A DNA stretch of 64,000 nt from Platerodrilus igneus (lineage: Eukaryota > Arthropoda > Insecta > Coleoptera > Lycidae): the NCBI GenBank assembly GCA_036346225.1, contig JARFIW010000110.1, positions 19,222-83,221 on the forward strand, given 5' to 3'. Below, in pieces: positions 44,161 through 56,826 of the stretch (its first letter is position 1; every line of letters starts with the position of its first letter). Under the pieces are notes generated by a model. That model was not told the origin of the DNA, searched no databases, and worked only from the letters and a program-made list of their open reading frames with translations. Position numbers and translations under genes: made by a program.

Positions 44161-45110
44161 TAGAACCATCTGCTGACCCGAATGCTAATTAATTTTTCAC
44201 GTTTCATTTCTTTTACGGTTTATCTAACGTTTTTTGCCCCTGCTATAAATTTGTTAACTTTATTTATCCATTTCTTTTCTCATACAGCATTTACCCTCTA
44301 CACTTTTGCCATATTTACCTCATTTTAGTTATCTTTTTGCTGGCCGTTAATTTTTTCTTGAATTTATTGCTAGCCACATGTCTGTTTATTATCTATGTTC
44401 CCCAGTATAACTCTGTTGCTTTATTTAATTAATCCTGGCACCTTTTCTCCACCAATTTATTTTGTTTTTAGCATTTATCTTACGTTGTTTAATTTCGTGG
44501 TGATTGTCGTAACTTTGGTTGCAATAACTCATTGAATTTTTACGATTGGTTTTAGCTGATGTTGAGTAGATGCTTTTTTCTTTGGGCTCACATAGGAGAC
44601 GCAGTTGCAAAAAGCTAGGAGTTTCTATTCCATGCGTTTTTCTTCTGAATTATTACAGTCGCTCACCTTATTCTTTATCATTACTTGTTTTTTCTTTTGT
44701 TAAATCATCAGAACATATAAACATTTTTTTGTTTGTTTTATATAACTTTGGGGTGAGGTGCTATCGCTTTTTATTGATACCTTATCAAATTCTTGGTTGG
44801 TTTTAGCATATTGGAACAGTATGGTTGTATTTAATAGTTTATTGTTAGGTATTCTTGCGTGTTAATGGCGTTACCGTTTCTAAAAATTACCTTAGAACAT
44901 TTGGTTTTTTGTGTGAAAGTATCTGCAGTGTTACTTTTAAGTTGTTGTTTCAACTTTTTGTCTGATCTTCTTATCGTAGTGGATGCACTCGTTATGAAGA
45001 TGATCGTACTAGTTCTCATCAAGAGTCTAGTAAATTTTTAACTTTTTTGTGTCTTAATTTGTCTGATTAACATAGCAGGTGGTCCTTCTGACCGATCTGC
45101 ATTTTCTTAT
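44161..45110. other. Pyrimidine-rich spacer after gypsy pol
   Basis: No recognised gene or LTR. It may be the 3' untranslated part of the gypsy remnant. Small frames on both strands (44425-45041) lack family likeness. Confidence 0.4.
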
Positions 45111-45538
45111 CCCGCTGTTTCCGTTTCCGCCTTATTTTTCATTTGGTAGACCTGTTCCTGTCCCGGAACACCCGTCTACCACATAAGGGTGATTTTTCCC
45201 TCACCCCGGACTACTGACCACTTTGGCTGGTTGAGTAGTGCTTTTCTATCCACCATTTTCTATTGCTTTTGCTCAATGCAAGCCCTTCCTTTATTCTCTT
45301 CTACCTGGAAGTGTCACTAGTACATTCCAAAATGCCTACCTCCCTCTTTTTACCTTTCCTATGTCTCTATTGCCTTTTCATTTCCGTTATTCATTGTGTG
45401 GTTGCGCGGGGGGTTTTCACAGACACCCGGACCACGTATCTGGGAATCTTTCATGAGATCATGCGGTGCCGCTGTCAGCCGCACGTGGCCGCTAACAGTG
45501 AACGTATGTGTGAGTGTGTGTGTGTTTGTGTGAGTGCA

Positions 45539-45579
<41 letters not shown>

Positions 45580-47150
45580 GATATCTTACCGATATCGCTC
45601 AGCGCCGGGTGCAGGAATGCACCCACATGTATTTTTTCGGTCTCTCGTACCGTTTTCACAAACAGGCCTGCCTCACAAGTCGCTCTCTTTTAGGGGGTAC
45701 GAGTATCTTACTTAATTACCGGCTTCAAGAAACCACTCTCTCTTGTATCATTGTGATGGATGACTAAACGGCTTGGTGAGCTGAGGAATTTTACACTATA
45801 TTTTAAAGTATATAGTTGTAGCATGTCTTAGCGTGCTGGGACGTTTTGGATTCATCTATTGTTATATAGTTTTATCTTAATATCTTTATTTTACCTATTA
45901 TCTTTGATAATAACTTGAGACTTTGCCTTACTTGCTCTTGTTTTCTTAACGTTTGGTATACATGATCAGACGTAGGAATTTTTCTTTGAGTATTGTTGAA
46001 GAAGCTAACCTGATGGTAGCAATGTAATTTGTTAGGTTAGTAATGTAAGAAATTAGTAAGATGGTACTGTTGGTAAATTTGTTAATTCACAACCATGTCA
46101 TTAAAAGGTTTTGATGTGTATTGTTTATTAAGCCAACGTACCAATACATAAAAATTTGTTAAAATGTATAGTAACTTGCTCTTGGGAATTTTGAAATTTG
46201 GGCATTTTCTTGCCAAAGTAAAAACAGTTTAAATGCAATGCTTATGTGCGTGTGCACATAAAAAACTGTAACGTTAGCTTTAGTTATTGTATATATGTTA
46301 GGCGACTTGTCGCATTTGTTTTAGTTATAGTAGTGTTTCGTGCTCTCTGACAAATTTGTACTGTCAATTACAACTGCGCCACATTAAAGACTTGTGTGTG
46401 CATTTATAGATGTAGTTGGATAAACTTGGGACTACACATTCCGTTTCCTGGTTACTCGCAAGACGCGTTATCGGTTGAAAAAAACCAGGTGGCGCCTAAA
46501 ATAAACATTTACTAGAATGTAAGTTAGTTTATATGTAAGTAAGCAAGGCTTTAGATTTAAGTTTCTACCGTGCTAAAAAAGTCTTTTTCTTTTTTTAAAA
46601 TTTTTTTATGGCTTTGTCGCAATTGTTACATTCCAAATTAGTCAATGTACCTTCTTATAATTTGTAAATAAATTCCCGCGGATATTTTTAAATAAACTTG
46701 TCAATTTCCGTCATTACGGACAGTTGCGTTTGCGCAAAAGAATGCGCAGGTGCGGAGTGTGTTAAAGGATGCCATTAGGCAACGAGACCTGAAGCCAAGA
46801 ACATCTATCTGTAGTGTGGTGTCCCTCTACTTTCAGGTGGTAGGTTCCTTATTACCTTGCCTTAATCGTTCCTTATACCTGGTTGTTCCTGATCGTCCCC
46901 CTACGCATAAAGGATGAACGGATTGGCAATTTGACTCAGCAATGGCGTAATCTACCCACGAACAACAGGGATCCTGAGATAAAAAATACAAGTGTGTAAC
47001 CGTTTTACTTATATTGTGTCGGAAATTTGACTTTATATGTGCTTGAAAATTTGCCTATTGCGCAATACTTAAAACGTGGTGATACGTGTTATAGGTATTA
47101 CGCGGCTTTGACTATTGCGCAATAGTATATTAATTGCCCGCAATATAGTA
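45111..47150 (+). repeat. Direct repeat of about 2 kb, copy A
   Basis: Aligns over nearly its full length with copy B (47174-49050), with shared blocks TCCGCCTTATT, GTCAGCCGCACGTGG, TTGTTAGGTTAG, CAAGACGCGT and GGTGGCGCCTAAAATAAAC. It carries an (AT)n tract at 45541-45576 that B lacks. No protein resembles a known family. The two copies abut, so this is a tandem duplication or a pair of long LTRs with little between them. Confidence 0.75.
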
Positions 47151-47173
47151 TAGCGAATGACCGGTTTACAATA

Positions 47174-49050
47174 CGCTGTCTCCGCTTCCGCCTTATTCTT
47201 CCTTCGGTAGACCTGTTCTTGTCCCAAAACACCCGTCTATCCATCTTTTTCTATCGCTTTTGCTCAATGCGAGCCCTTCTTTTATTCTCTTCTACCTGGA
47301 AGTCACTGTCACATTCCAAAATGCTTACCTCTCTCTTTTTACCTTTCCTATATCTCTATTGCCTTTTAATTTCCGTTAGTCACCGTATGGTCGCTCGGGG
47401 GGTTTTTATAGACACCTGGACCCCGTCCCTGGAAATCTTTCGTGAGGTCATGCGGTGCCGCTGTCAGCCGCACGTGGACGCTAACAGTACATGTATGTAT
47501 GAGTGTATGTATGTGTGAGTGTATGTATGTATGAATATCTTATCGAAATCGATCGACGCCGGGTGCGGGAATGCATCCACGTGCCTTTTTCGGTCCCTCG
47601 TACCGTTTTGATTAACAGGTCTGCTTCACAGGTCGCTCTCTTTTAGGGTGTACGAGTACTTTCCTGCGTAATGGCTTTAAGGAACCACTTTCTTTTGTAT
47701 CTTAACGATGGAAGTTAAAACGGCTTGGTGAACTGGGGAATTCTACGCTATATCGTTAAAGTGTTTAGTTGTAGCATGCTTTAGCGTGCTGGGGCGTTTT
47801 GGATCTATTTATTGTTATCTAGTTTTATCTTAATATATCTATCTTACCTATTATCTTTAGTAATAACTTGAGACTTTGTCTTACTTTCTTTTGTTGTCCT
47901 ACCGTTTGGTATTTATGATCAGACGTAGGAAGTATTTTTCTGAGTATCGAGTGAAGAAGCTAACCTGATGCTAGCAATGTAATTTGTTAGGTTAGAAATG
48001 TAAGAAATTAGTAAGATGGTACTGTTGGTAAATTTGTTAATTCACAACCATGTCATTAAAAAGTTTTGATGTGTACTGTTTATTAAGCCAGAGTACTAAC
48101 ACATAAAAATTTGTAAAATGTATAGTAACTTGCTCTCTTGCGCATTTTGAAATTTGGGCATTTTCTTGCCAAAACAGAAACAGTTAAAATGCAATGCTTA
48201 TGTGCGTGTGCACCAAAAAAACTGTAAAGTTAGCTTTAGGTTATTGTAGAACTGTTAGGCGACTTGTCGCATTTGTTTTAGTTGTAGTAGTGTTTTTTGC
48301 TCTCCGACAAATTTGTGCTGTCGATTATAACTGCGCCACATCTAAGACGTGTGTGCATTTATAGATGTAATTCGAAAATCTTGGGACTATACACTCCGTT
48401 TCCTAGTTACTCGCAAGACGCGTCATCGGTTGAAAAAACCAGGTGGCGCCTAAAATAAACATTTAGTAGAATATAAGTTAGTTCATATGTTAGTAAAGCT
48501 CTAGACTTTAAGTTCCTACCGTGCTAAAAGTCTTTTTCTTTTTTTAAGATTTTTTTTATGGCTTTGTTGCGACTGTTACATGCCGAAATGGCATGTAGCA
48601 TGTTTTAGTTTTAGTTATAATTTGTAAGGTAATTTCCGCGTTTTTTTAAATTAATAACATTAACTTTCGTCATCGCTGACAGTCGCGTCTGCGCAGTATC
48701 AAAAGCGGGGATTAAGTTACGAGCACTCGACGACGCAACATCTATCTTGGTGTGGTGTAGGTTTCTTTACCTTCTATTGTACCTGTTACCTGGTGTTCCT
48801 TCATCCCCTACGGGCATAGAAGACACAGGAAAAACGGATGTAATCTGATTCAACATGGCGTGAATTGAACCCATCTTGCAAAACATCGTGGAACCCGGAG
48901 ACTGTAAGTTCTTTGCTTTGATCTAAATTGTGCTTGCAAATTGACTTAAAAAGCGGTTGCATCACTTTTAAAACGTGTGCAGTACAAGTTACAATTGGCG
49001 GGAATTATATCGCGAGTACAACAATTGCGCAGTATAACGGTTGTTCGAGT
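47174..49050 (+). repeat. Direct repeat of about 2 kb, copy B
   Basis: Second copy of the unit at 45111-47150, shorter through small deletions, including one of about 60 bp after CACCCGTCTA and absence of the (AT)n tract. The end is close to the RTE-like copy 2. No coding content was recognised. Confidence 0.75.
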
Positions 49051-49317
49051 GTAACAAGCCATTGGAAGAAGAAGAAATTTTTACAATTGGTCCGGTAATC
49101 TGTTTGCCCAAAGGCCTTTAGTTTAGTTTGACTTATGGAATTGTCCTTTTGGAACTATGTTTGGAACAACTAAAGCAATGCTTGGTCATGGTCAAACGTT
49201 CCAATTATCGAAAAAAAGGAGTGCTTGTAAAAAAGGTTTTTTTTGAAATATCGTTTTCAGACTAAATCGTTCCATGGAGGGGCTGTTAATTTAAAAATGT
49301 TGTAAATCCACAGCTAT

Positions 49318-52233
49318 ATGTTATTAAGAGGTAAAATACTCCCTCATTCGAATCTCCGGGAGGGGGTACTTGGGGCTCGTCATCGTAAGAATATAAAACA
49401 ACAGTTCCATTTAGTGATAGGGACTTGGAATGTAAGGTCATTACTTAGAGTAGATAAGTTAACGAATTTATTAGTCGAAATGAGAAAGGAAAAGCTGGAC
49501 ATTTTAGGTATTAGTGAGGTGAGATGGCCAGATAGTAATGAGTTTTGGAAAGATAAATATAGAATAATTACAACTTCTTCAACTAATGGACAGGCAGGCG
49601 TAGAAATAGTGTTAGGTAAAAGATTAGGGCATAAAGTTAAAGAGTACTTACAATTTAGTGATAGAATAATTATGGTTAGATTGAGTACAAAACCCACAGA
49701 CACTGTTTTAGTTCAGGTTTACATGCCAACAACTCAGTACGAGGATGAGGAAGTAGAAAAAGTATACGAGGATATAAATAGTTTAGTGAGAAAAGTAAAA
49801 GGAAATGAGAATTTAATAGTTATGGGCGATTTTAATGCGTCAGTGGGAGAAGGTAGTGAGGGAAAAATGGTAGGAAAATTTGGGTATGGCAGACGAAATA
49901 ATAGAGGAGAAAGATTAGTTGAGTTTTGCCAGGAACATAGATTAGTAACTGTAAACACCCTATTCGAACAACATGTTAGGAGAAGATATACCTGGAAAGC
50001 GCGAGGTGATAGGGCTAGATGCCAAATAAATTATATTTTAGTTAAACAAAGATTTAGAAACCAAGTTAAAAACTGTCGTAGTTATCCAGGGGCTGACATA
50101 GATAGCGATCATAACTTAGTTAAAATGAAGTGTAAACTAAAATTCAAAAAATTGAGAAAGGTTAAAAGAGAGGGATGGGATCTAGGTAAGCTTAATGATA
50201 GTAGAGTAAAAGCGGAATATAAACAAGTATTAGATAATAAGAGCAAAGAGATAGCTGTAGGAGGGAACGTAGAAAATAGATGGAAAGAAATAAAACTGAC
50301 TGTACATGATACAGCAACACAGACTATAGGTAAGAAAAAATAGAAGCGAGAAAACCCTGGGTAACAAAGGAGATATTAGATTTAATAGAGAATAGAAGAA
50401 AGCTTAAACCTTTCAGAGAAGTGGATAGTGAAAGTAAGCAAAAATATAATACAGTTAGAAATAAGATAGTACATGAGTGTAGAAAAGCTAGAAATAAATG
50501 GATCGAGGAGAATTGTAAGGGAATACAAGATGATTTGAGAGTAGGTAAGACAGACAGGGCTTACAGAGCAGTTAAAAGTTTTTGGGAAGATAGGAAAAAT
50601 ATAATGGTATTAAAGACGAGAATAATGAGCTTCTAATAAATAAAGTTGAGGTAGCAGATAGATGGAAAAGATATTTAGAAGATTTATATAAGGAGACGAT
50701 ATGGATGAGTTAGAAAACGACCAAAAAGAGGATGTAGAAATAGGGTTCTCAATATTAAGAGAGGAATTTGATAGAGCTGTTCGGAATCTTAAAATAAAGC
50801 GCCAGGGATAGACGATATTCCCGCAGAATTAATAAAATATGCAAGTCAGAAAACTTTAGATAGATTATATGAACTAGTAAAAGTAATATATGACACAGGT
50901 GAGGTTCCAATAGATTTCGAAAAAAATATTATTATCCCAATCCCAAAAAAGTCAGGAGCTGATAGGTGTGAGAATTTTAGAACGGTTAGTTTAACTTCTC
51001 ATGCTTCCAAAATACTAACAATAATAATTAAAAATAGAGTAGAAGCTTTGACTGAGAATTATTTAGGCGAAGACCAATATGGTTTTCGTAACGACAGAGG
51101 GACTAGAGAACCGATACTAATGATTAGAGTAATTATCGAAAAAAGGTTACAAAAAAATAAAAAGACTCATTTCGCATTTCTAGATTTAGAAAAAGCATTT
51201 GATAGGGTTAATTGGATTGTTATGTTCAGGGTTTTGCAAAAAATAGGAATCTCTCATAGGGATAGAAAAATTATTTACAGTCTATATAAAAACCAAAGCG
51301 TAGTAATTAGATTTGATGAAATAGAAAAGGAAGCTAAGATTAGAAATGGTGTTAGACAGGGTTGTATACTGTCTCCTTGATTTTTAATGTTTATATTGAG
51401 GAAGCTTTAAACTTAGCTAGAGAGAGAAAGAGATAGGTATTAGTGTACAGGGACAGAAAATAGACATGTTACCTTTTGCAGATGATATAGCCATTATAGC
51501 AGAGTCTAGAAAAGAGTTAGGAGAGTTTTTAAATATTTTAGATGAGATACTACGGAGTAACTATAGTATGAGAATTAACTCAGTAAAGACAAAGATAATG
51601 ACAAGTGAGTTACAGCCTAGTTCTAAACCAAAATTAAAAATAGGTAATACCAAGTTAGAGGAGGTAGATGAATTTTGCTATTTAGGTAGCATAATTACAA
51701 AAGATGGACGTAGCAGAAGGGATATAGTAGCTAGAATAGCTCAAGCTAGAAAAATGTTTTTAAAAAAGAAAAACTTACTAATAGCTAATAGTATTAGTTT
51801 AGATAATAGAAAAAGTTTCTTAAAGTCGTACGTATGGAGCGTTCTACTATACGGTAGTGAGACTTGGACAATTAAAGAAGTAGATAAGAAAAAGATAGAA
51901 GCTTTTGAAACTTGGTGTTATAGGAGAATGTTAAAGATTAGTTGGACAGATAGAGTAACAAACGAGGAAGTTTATAGAAGGATAGGTGAGGATCCCTGTA
52001 TGTGGAAACAATTGAAGGTCAGGAGAGATAGAATGATAGGGCACCAGTTAAGACATGAGGGACTATTTAGTAAAGTCTTAGATTATAGACTACTAAATAA
52101 AAATAGAGTAGGAAGGCCTAGACAAAGCTATATTAGTCAAATTATTAGAGATGTAGGTTGTGAAGGGTATGTAGACCTTTTTAGACTAGCTCGGAATAGA
52201 AAAGAATTTAGAGCTGCGTCTAACCGACTTTAA
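49318..52233 (+). pseudogene. Endonuclease-reverse transcriptase ORF of RTE-like copy 2
   Basis: Endonuclease (49318-50343) with GTWNVRSL, ISEVRWPDSNE, VMGDFNASVGE and SDHNLV; linker fragment 50421-50636; RT fingers and palm 51048-51380 (QYGFRNDRGTREPI, FLDLEKAFDRVNW, GVRQGCILSP); RT active site and C-terminal region 51466-52233 (LPFADDIAII, YLGSIITKDGRS, WCYRRMLKISWTDRV, GRPRQSYISQIIRD). Single-base shifts separate the pieces near 50341, 50605, 50690, 50795 and 51380. It retains intact RT palm segments that are broken in copy 1. Confidence 0.88.
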
Positions 52234-52757
52234 GTAAGTTCGAAAACAAAACAAAAAGAAAAATAAAAATCAGTTAACTAAATGTCACCAGGACATGACT
52301 GACAATTGGTTAGCGGTCTGGCATGTTGGTAGCGTTTCGTTGCTTAAGCCTTACCATAACATAATTTAATAAACTTCACCATGGCATAACTCACAATTAG
52401 GTAGCGGTCTGGCATGTTGGCAGCGATTCGTTGCTTAAGCCTTACCATAACATATAATTTAACACTTTTTTTTTTTTAAGCGGATAACCAGGATATATTT
52501 CATTTCCTTATAAATGGTAATCATGTAAACATGTTAGAGTTCTTTAACAACCATCAGGTTGCTAATATCTATGTAGAGCCAGCTAGATAGGAAAAAGATA
52601 GAAGGATATAGGAAGACCTAGACCAAACTATATTAGTCAAATTATTAGAAATTTAGGTTGTGAAGGGTATGTAGAGCTTTTTAGATTAGCCCAGAATAGA
52701 AAAGAAGTTAGAGCTGCGTCAAACCGACCTTAAGTAAGGTCGATAACAAAATGATGA
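49330..52757 (+). mobile_element. RTE-like non-LTR retrotransposon, copy 2
   Basis: Same family as 8303-12035, opposite strand. Similarity to copy 1 begins at GGTAAAATACTCCCTCATTC (49331) and runs to the 3' (ATG)n microsatellite at 52747-52757. The 5' end is truncated by about 500 bp relative to copy 1. No clear target duplication was found. Confidence 0.85.
52260..52757 (+). repeat. RTE 3' region with tandem repeat and duplicated ORF end
   Basis: Two imperfect copies of a block of about 95 bp containing TGGCATGTTGGTAGCG-like and TTGCTTAAGCCTTACCATAA sequences (about 52290-52370 and 52385-52455) are followed by a second, decayed copy of the last 45 or so codons of the ORF (52600-52735). Copy 1 has the same arrangement (8395-8800), so it belongs to the element family. 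Confidence 0.8.
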
Positions 52758-53200
52758 TGATGTTATTAAGAATTATGTTTCTTTATATAAGGTAACTTAA
52801 TTAGTTAGCCACGTTGTACTAATAATTTGTATTTTAGTATGTTCTCCAATGTAATTTTATTTTAAGTTTTTTCTACAACGTGAAGATGGGCCCAGCTGAG
52901 GCTTGAAACAAAATTGTCGTTTAATTTAATTTATTAAACATTTATAGGGAGATTGTGTGTTTTGATAAGAATTTATATTTCTAAAATCAATTGTGGTTAG
53001 TTTTAACAAATTTCACTTTTGAGAAAAGTATAGTTTTATATGTTTTATAAATTCGTCGTTATGTAAAAACAAGCATTTGAGTTCAATAAGAAATTTATCT
53101 ACAAAAATGTTTACTAAAGGTTCACCTTAACCTTACAAATACAAATTCCATTTGCTTTGAGAATAATTAATATCTATATTTGATTTTAGATAATACCTGA
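52758..53200. other. AT-rich spacer without recognised gene
   Basis: I see nothing coding or repetitive here apart from its position between the RTE-like copy and the fold-back element. Confidence 0.4.
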
Positions 53201-53914
53201 CCTGACGTCTGTGAAGTTGGCCCTGCCCATGCAATATTTCAAAATTTTGTCGCTGCAGCTAGTTTGTTTGGCGTTGGTTAGGTTTTTTTTGCCATTTTCG
53301 TCGTTTGTTTAGGCCTACAGGAGCGGATTTTTAAAAAACAAATTGGGCGGGGCCAACTTCACACCAACCCCGCCCATGCAAGGTTTTAAAATTTTATCGA
53401 TGCGTATCGTTTGTTTAGAATTGTTTTACCATTTTTGACGTTTGTTTAGGCCTTTAGATGCGCGGATTTTTAAAAATTAAATTGCATGGAGCCATAATCG
53501 CACCAACTCCGTCCTACCAATATTTTAAAATGTTGTCATTTCAAATCGTTTGTTTAGAATTGTTTCACTATTTTGCAATGACAAAATTTCAAAACCTTGC
53601 AAGGACGGAGTTAGTGCGAATATTGCCCCATGCAATTTAATTTTTAAAAAACTGCGCATCTATAGTCCTAAACAAACGTCGAAAATGGCAAAACAATTCT
53701 AACCAAACGATTTGCCATGACAAAATTTTTAAATCTTGCATGGACGCGGTTGGTGCGAATTTGCCTCCATCCAATTTATTTTTTTCAAAATTTACGTATC
53801 TGTAGGCCTAAACAAACGTCAAAAATGACAAAACAAACTTAAACAAACGCTAAACAAACATTCTGCAGCGACCAAATTTCAAAATCTTGCATGGGCGGGA
53901 CCAACCTCACAGAC
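53201..53914. repeat. Fold-back palindromic element with internal tandem repeats
   Basis: The left end ACGTCTGTGAAGTTGG and right end CCAACCTCACAGACGT are near-perfect inverse repeats. The arms stay complementary to a centre near 53562. Within each arm, units of about 165 bp recur, each with TTGTTTAGGCCT, GGATTTTTAAAAA and CGCCCATGCAAG-like blocks (or complements). It encodes no protein and resembles non-autonomous fold-back DNA transposons. Confidence 0.8.
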
Positions 53915-54235
53915 GTAATTTTGTGTCCACCTGGAAAACAAGTTATTATTACTGTAGTCTTCGTTTTATATTCTTTGTAAAAATCCATTTTAATTCTCGT
54001 AGCCTGTAGTGAAGCTAACTTCACGCACATTTATTTTTTCTTGTTTTCTTATACTTAAAAATTTTTTGATTATAAAACAAGATTATATAGTGCTACTTTT
54101 ATAAACACCAAACATAGTAGATATAAGTAAACTTATCAATTTTTAATCTTAATAATGCGTTGCTTATCCAATTAAAATTTTCAGTGCAGTGCCAGTTAAA
54201 CCACAACGAGAAAAGAGAAGTTTTTCTAATTCGAA

Positions 54236-55670
54236 ATGAAAATTGGAAAAACTGGAAAAGCGATCAATACAGTTGGAAATGAACTGGAATCAAACATTTA
54301 CCACGTTCAACTCCACTTATTACTTGTCATTATTTTGAGCATAGAGGTGAAACTAATTTTAAAAGGCAAGGTATTATTTTATACGACAAAGAAAAGCTGT
54401 ATTCGGAAACAACTTTGGTGCACTATGTTGGGTGCTTTAATAACTTGCCAAGTTATATTCATGGCAATAGAAGACACAACATGCACCGAATACACTTGAT
54501 GACTGCATAAAGTCAATTGGATAATAAACAAAAGCAAAACTTACACATGGAAACCCATAAAACCTATAAATCTTTAGCAATTGGGGATATTCATCCAGCA
54601 GTTGCACCAATATTATTGCCTCGTGACCATAAGCCGGTTTGCAATTCAGTTAGCACTGAAAGACCAAAAAAAATTAATTTCTAGAGATGACATATACGCT
54701 TTATATATTCTGGATAAAGAGCTAAATGGATTTGTTGTCGATTTAAGACTTCTTCCAAAATTTTCTTGTGTTTTATACAGTGACGATTCGATTCAATGGT
54801 TCCAAAAAATTGATAAATTCCATAGTGTAGTTATCAATTATGATACAACATTCAATATTGGCGACTTCTATATTCCACCTCTTACTTACAGACATGTAAT
54901 CTTTAGTGGCGAACCTGTTATACCTTTAATTTATTTAATCCATCGTACTAAAAAGAAAAAAGTCCATTTAAATTTTATGGAATGTGTGAAATTGGTGTTA
55001 GGGGACTCCTTAAAACATAAAATTTTTGTGACCGATAGAGAAGCAGCTATAACAGCAGTGATTAAGAAAACGTTTCCAGATTGCCCCTATTTTTTTTTGT
55101 TGGATTCACATACAGAGAGATATAGAGCATTGGGTCACAACCCATTAACATTCTGATGGAGATGAAATTGTATACAAAAACATGTTTGGAATCTGTTGGA
55201 CTCCGATTCAGAACAAGAATATTTGTTACTACTGAAACAAATGAAAAAACCGTGGTCTGAACAGTTTACAAAATATTATAATAAGCACCTCCAGCAAGCT
55301 GTTTTGCAAAGTGGTAAATGGAAACTCATTTCTCATAATATTTACACTCCGAGTAGCGGCATTACTATTAATCCGGCGGAAAGTTTTAATGCGGTCCTTA
55401 AGAGACTTATTGAGAGAAAAGAAGTTCTAGTGCAAGTACTAGTTTTGCTATTGTACCAACTAGACTTGTACTATCGCAAGAAAATAATTATAGAGGATTG
55501 TGTAGCACGGGGAATTATTACTTAAAAGCGGAGTACAAACATCTTATCCAAGATCTAACAACAGTTGTATATCCATTTGATAAATTGCCTTATATATTTG
55601 AAAATAGAGATTTTGTTATTTCAGCAAAAAAGAAGAACCGATTGCAGGAAAGCCTTTTACAAATTTTGCC
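54236..55670 (+). pseudogene. MULE-like DDE transposase remnant
   Basis: Overlapping frames carry the pattern of Mutator-like transposases known from many invertebrates: an upstream LPRDHKP block (54610, another frame), SRDDIYALY (54680), the first catalytic aspartate in VINYDTTFNIGDFYIPPLTY (near 54833), VIPLIYLIHR, and the second aspartate in FVTDREAAITAV (near 55025). The segment expected to hold the catalytic Glu is disrupted after 55156. The frame resumes at 55196-55525 with SGITINPAESFNAVLKRL. Frameshifts at about 54500-54580, 55130 and 55525 show decay. Termini were not identified. Confidence 0.75.
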
Positions 55671-56826
55671 TTAGCTAAAATGTTACCTTGTAACGTCTCG
55701 CCCTGGCGTATTCTAAATTTTGTAACTCTATGCTGCACACGCAGTTATCCCGCTTTAATATACTTCAGATTCATATATCACTTTCGTTTCATTGAACTTG
55801 TTGGTTGTAACCTTGATTTTATTGATACCTTGGGATTGTTAGAACCAATATTTTCTGCATTAATAGTGTGTAAAAAGTTGTTTGATAGAGTGAACTTTGT
55901 TATCACTTCAATATTTAAATATGCATCGAATTCATATGGAATATTATTATTGGTGCCGTCATCGTTTGAAGAAGGTTATACTCGGAGTGCTGCAGTTGTT
56001 TGAAACGCTCTTATTTGCGGATTTTTGCAAGCATTCTCGGTTGATATTTACTGATGCCATTTTGTGTTTAATATAGAATAGTAATTACGCTTTAGCGGAT
56101 TTGATTGCCTTCTGTCAACTGGACTATGTAACTAAATTATGAAAAGTGTGAAGAACACCTGATTATCGTTATTCCTACATCTGGTGGTAAGTAGTTTCAG
56201 TTCTGCCTAATCGTGTTTCGAATCTAATTGTGTTATGAATTTGCAAGATACTTGTGCTTTCTTGTACTGGTGTCGTACGGTTTGTTACTGATTTCTTACG
56301 TCCTATCTTAGACTTGGGTTATAGATTAGATTGTTTTTTGTTATATGTTCTATGTTGTAGTGAATGTAACTTTACGTAGTGGACCCCAGGTTTCCTATTT
56401 CGACGAAGTTCAACTGCCAACCCCTGAAAGGTGCGAGTGGAAATTGCTGTTACATCCAGTGCCGTAGGCTTAGTCCATTGAGGTTATATGCTAGTATACT
56501 GTATAATATAAACTGTCTCGAGTCGTTTGGCTCGTTGTTACTAAATTGCAATTATTCTTATTTTTCCTATTTTAATTATTTACTAAAATTGCAATCCTTA
56601 TGTTTTACTGTTTTAATTAGTGGAGTATCACATACTATTTGAGGTTGAAATCTTTAATGTTTAATGCCAAATTATTAAGCAAAATAAATAACGTGTGAAT
56701 TTATACACGAGTAGTCTGTCTGTAGACAAAAGGGGCAACAAGGTTACTGAATAATATACAGCGGTTGTGTGGCCATATAACTACTGTGTGTGTGGGTGTT
56801 AGCCTGATATATATATATATATATAT
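55671..56826. other. Spacer ending in a (TA)n microsatellite
   Basis: No recognised gene. Frames at 55680-56003 and 56379-56642 lack family likeness. The (TA)n tract at 56807-56826 is the insertion site of the LTR element that follows. Confidence 0.45.

Noticed and set aside
41069..49050. One complete gypsy element with the 2-kb repeats as its LTRs
   Set aside because: Both repeat copies lie on the same side of pol, abut one another and lack clear TG..CA ends, so they cannot flank it.
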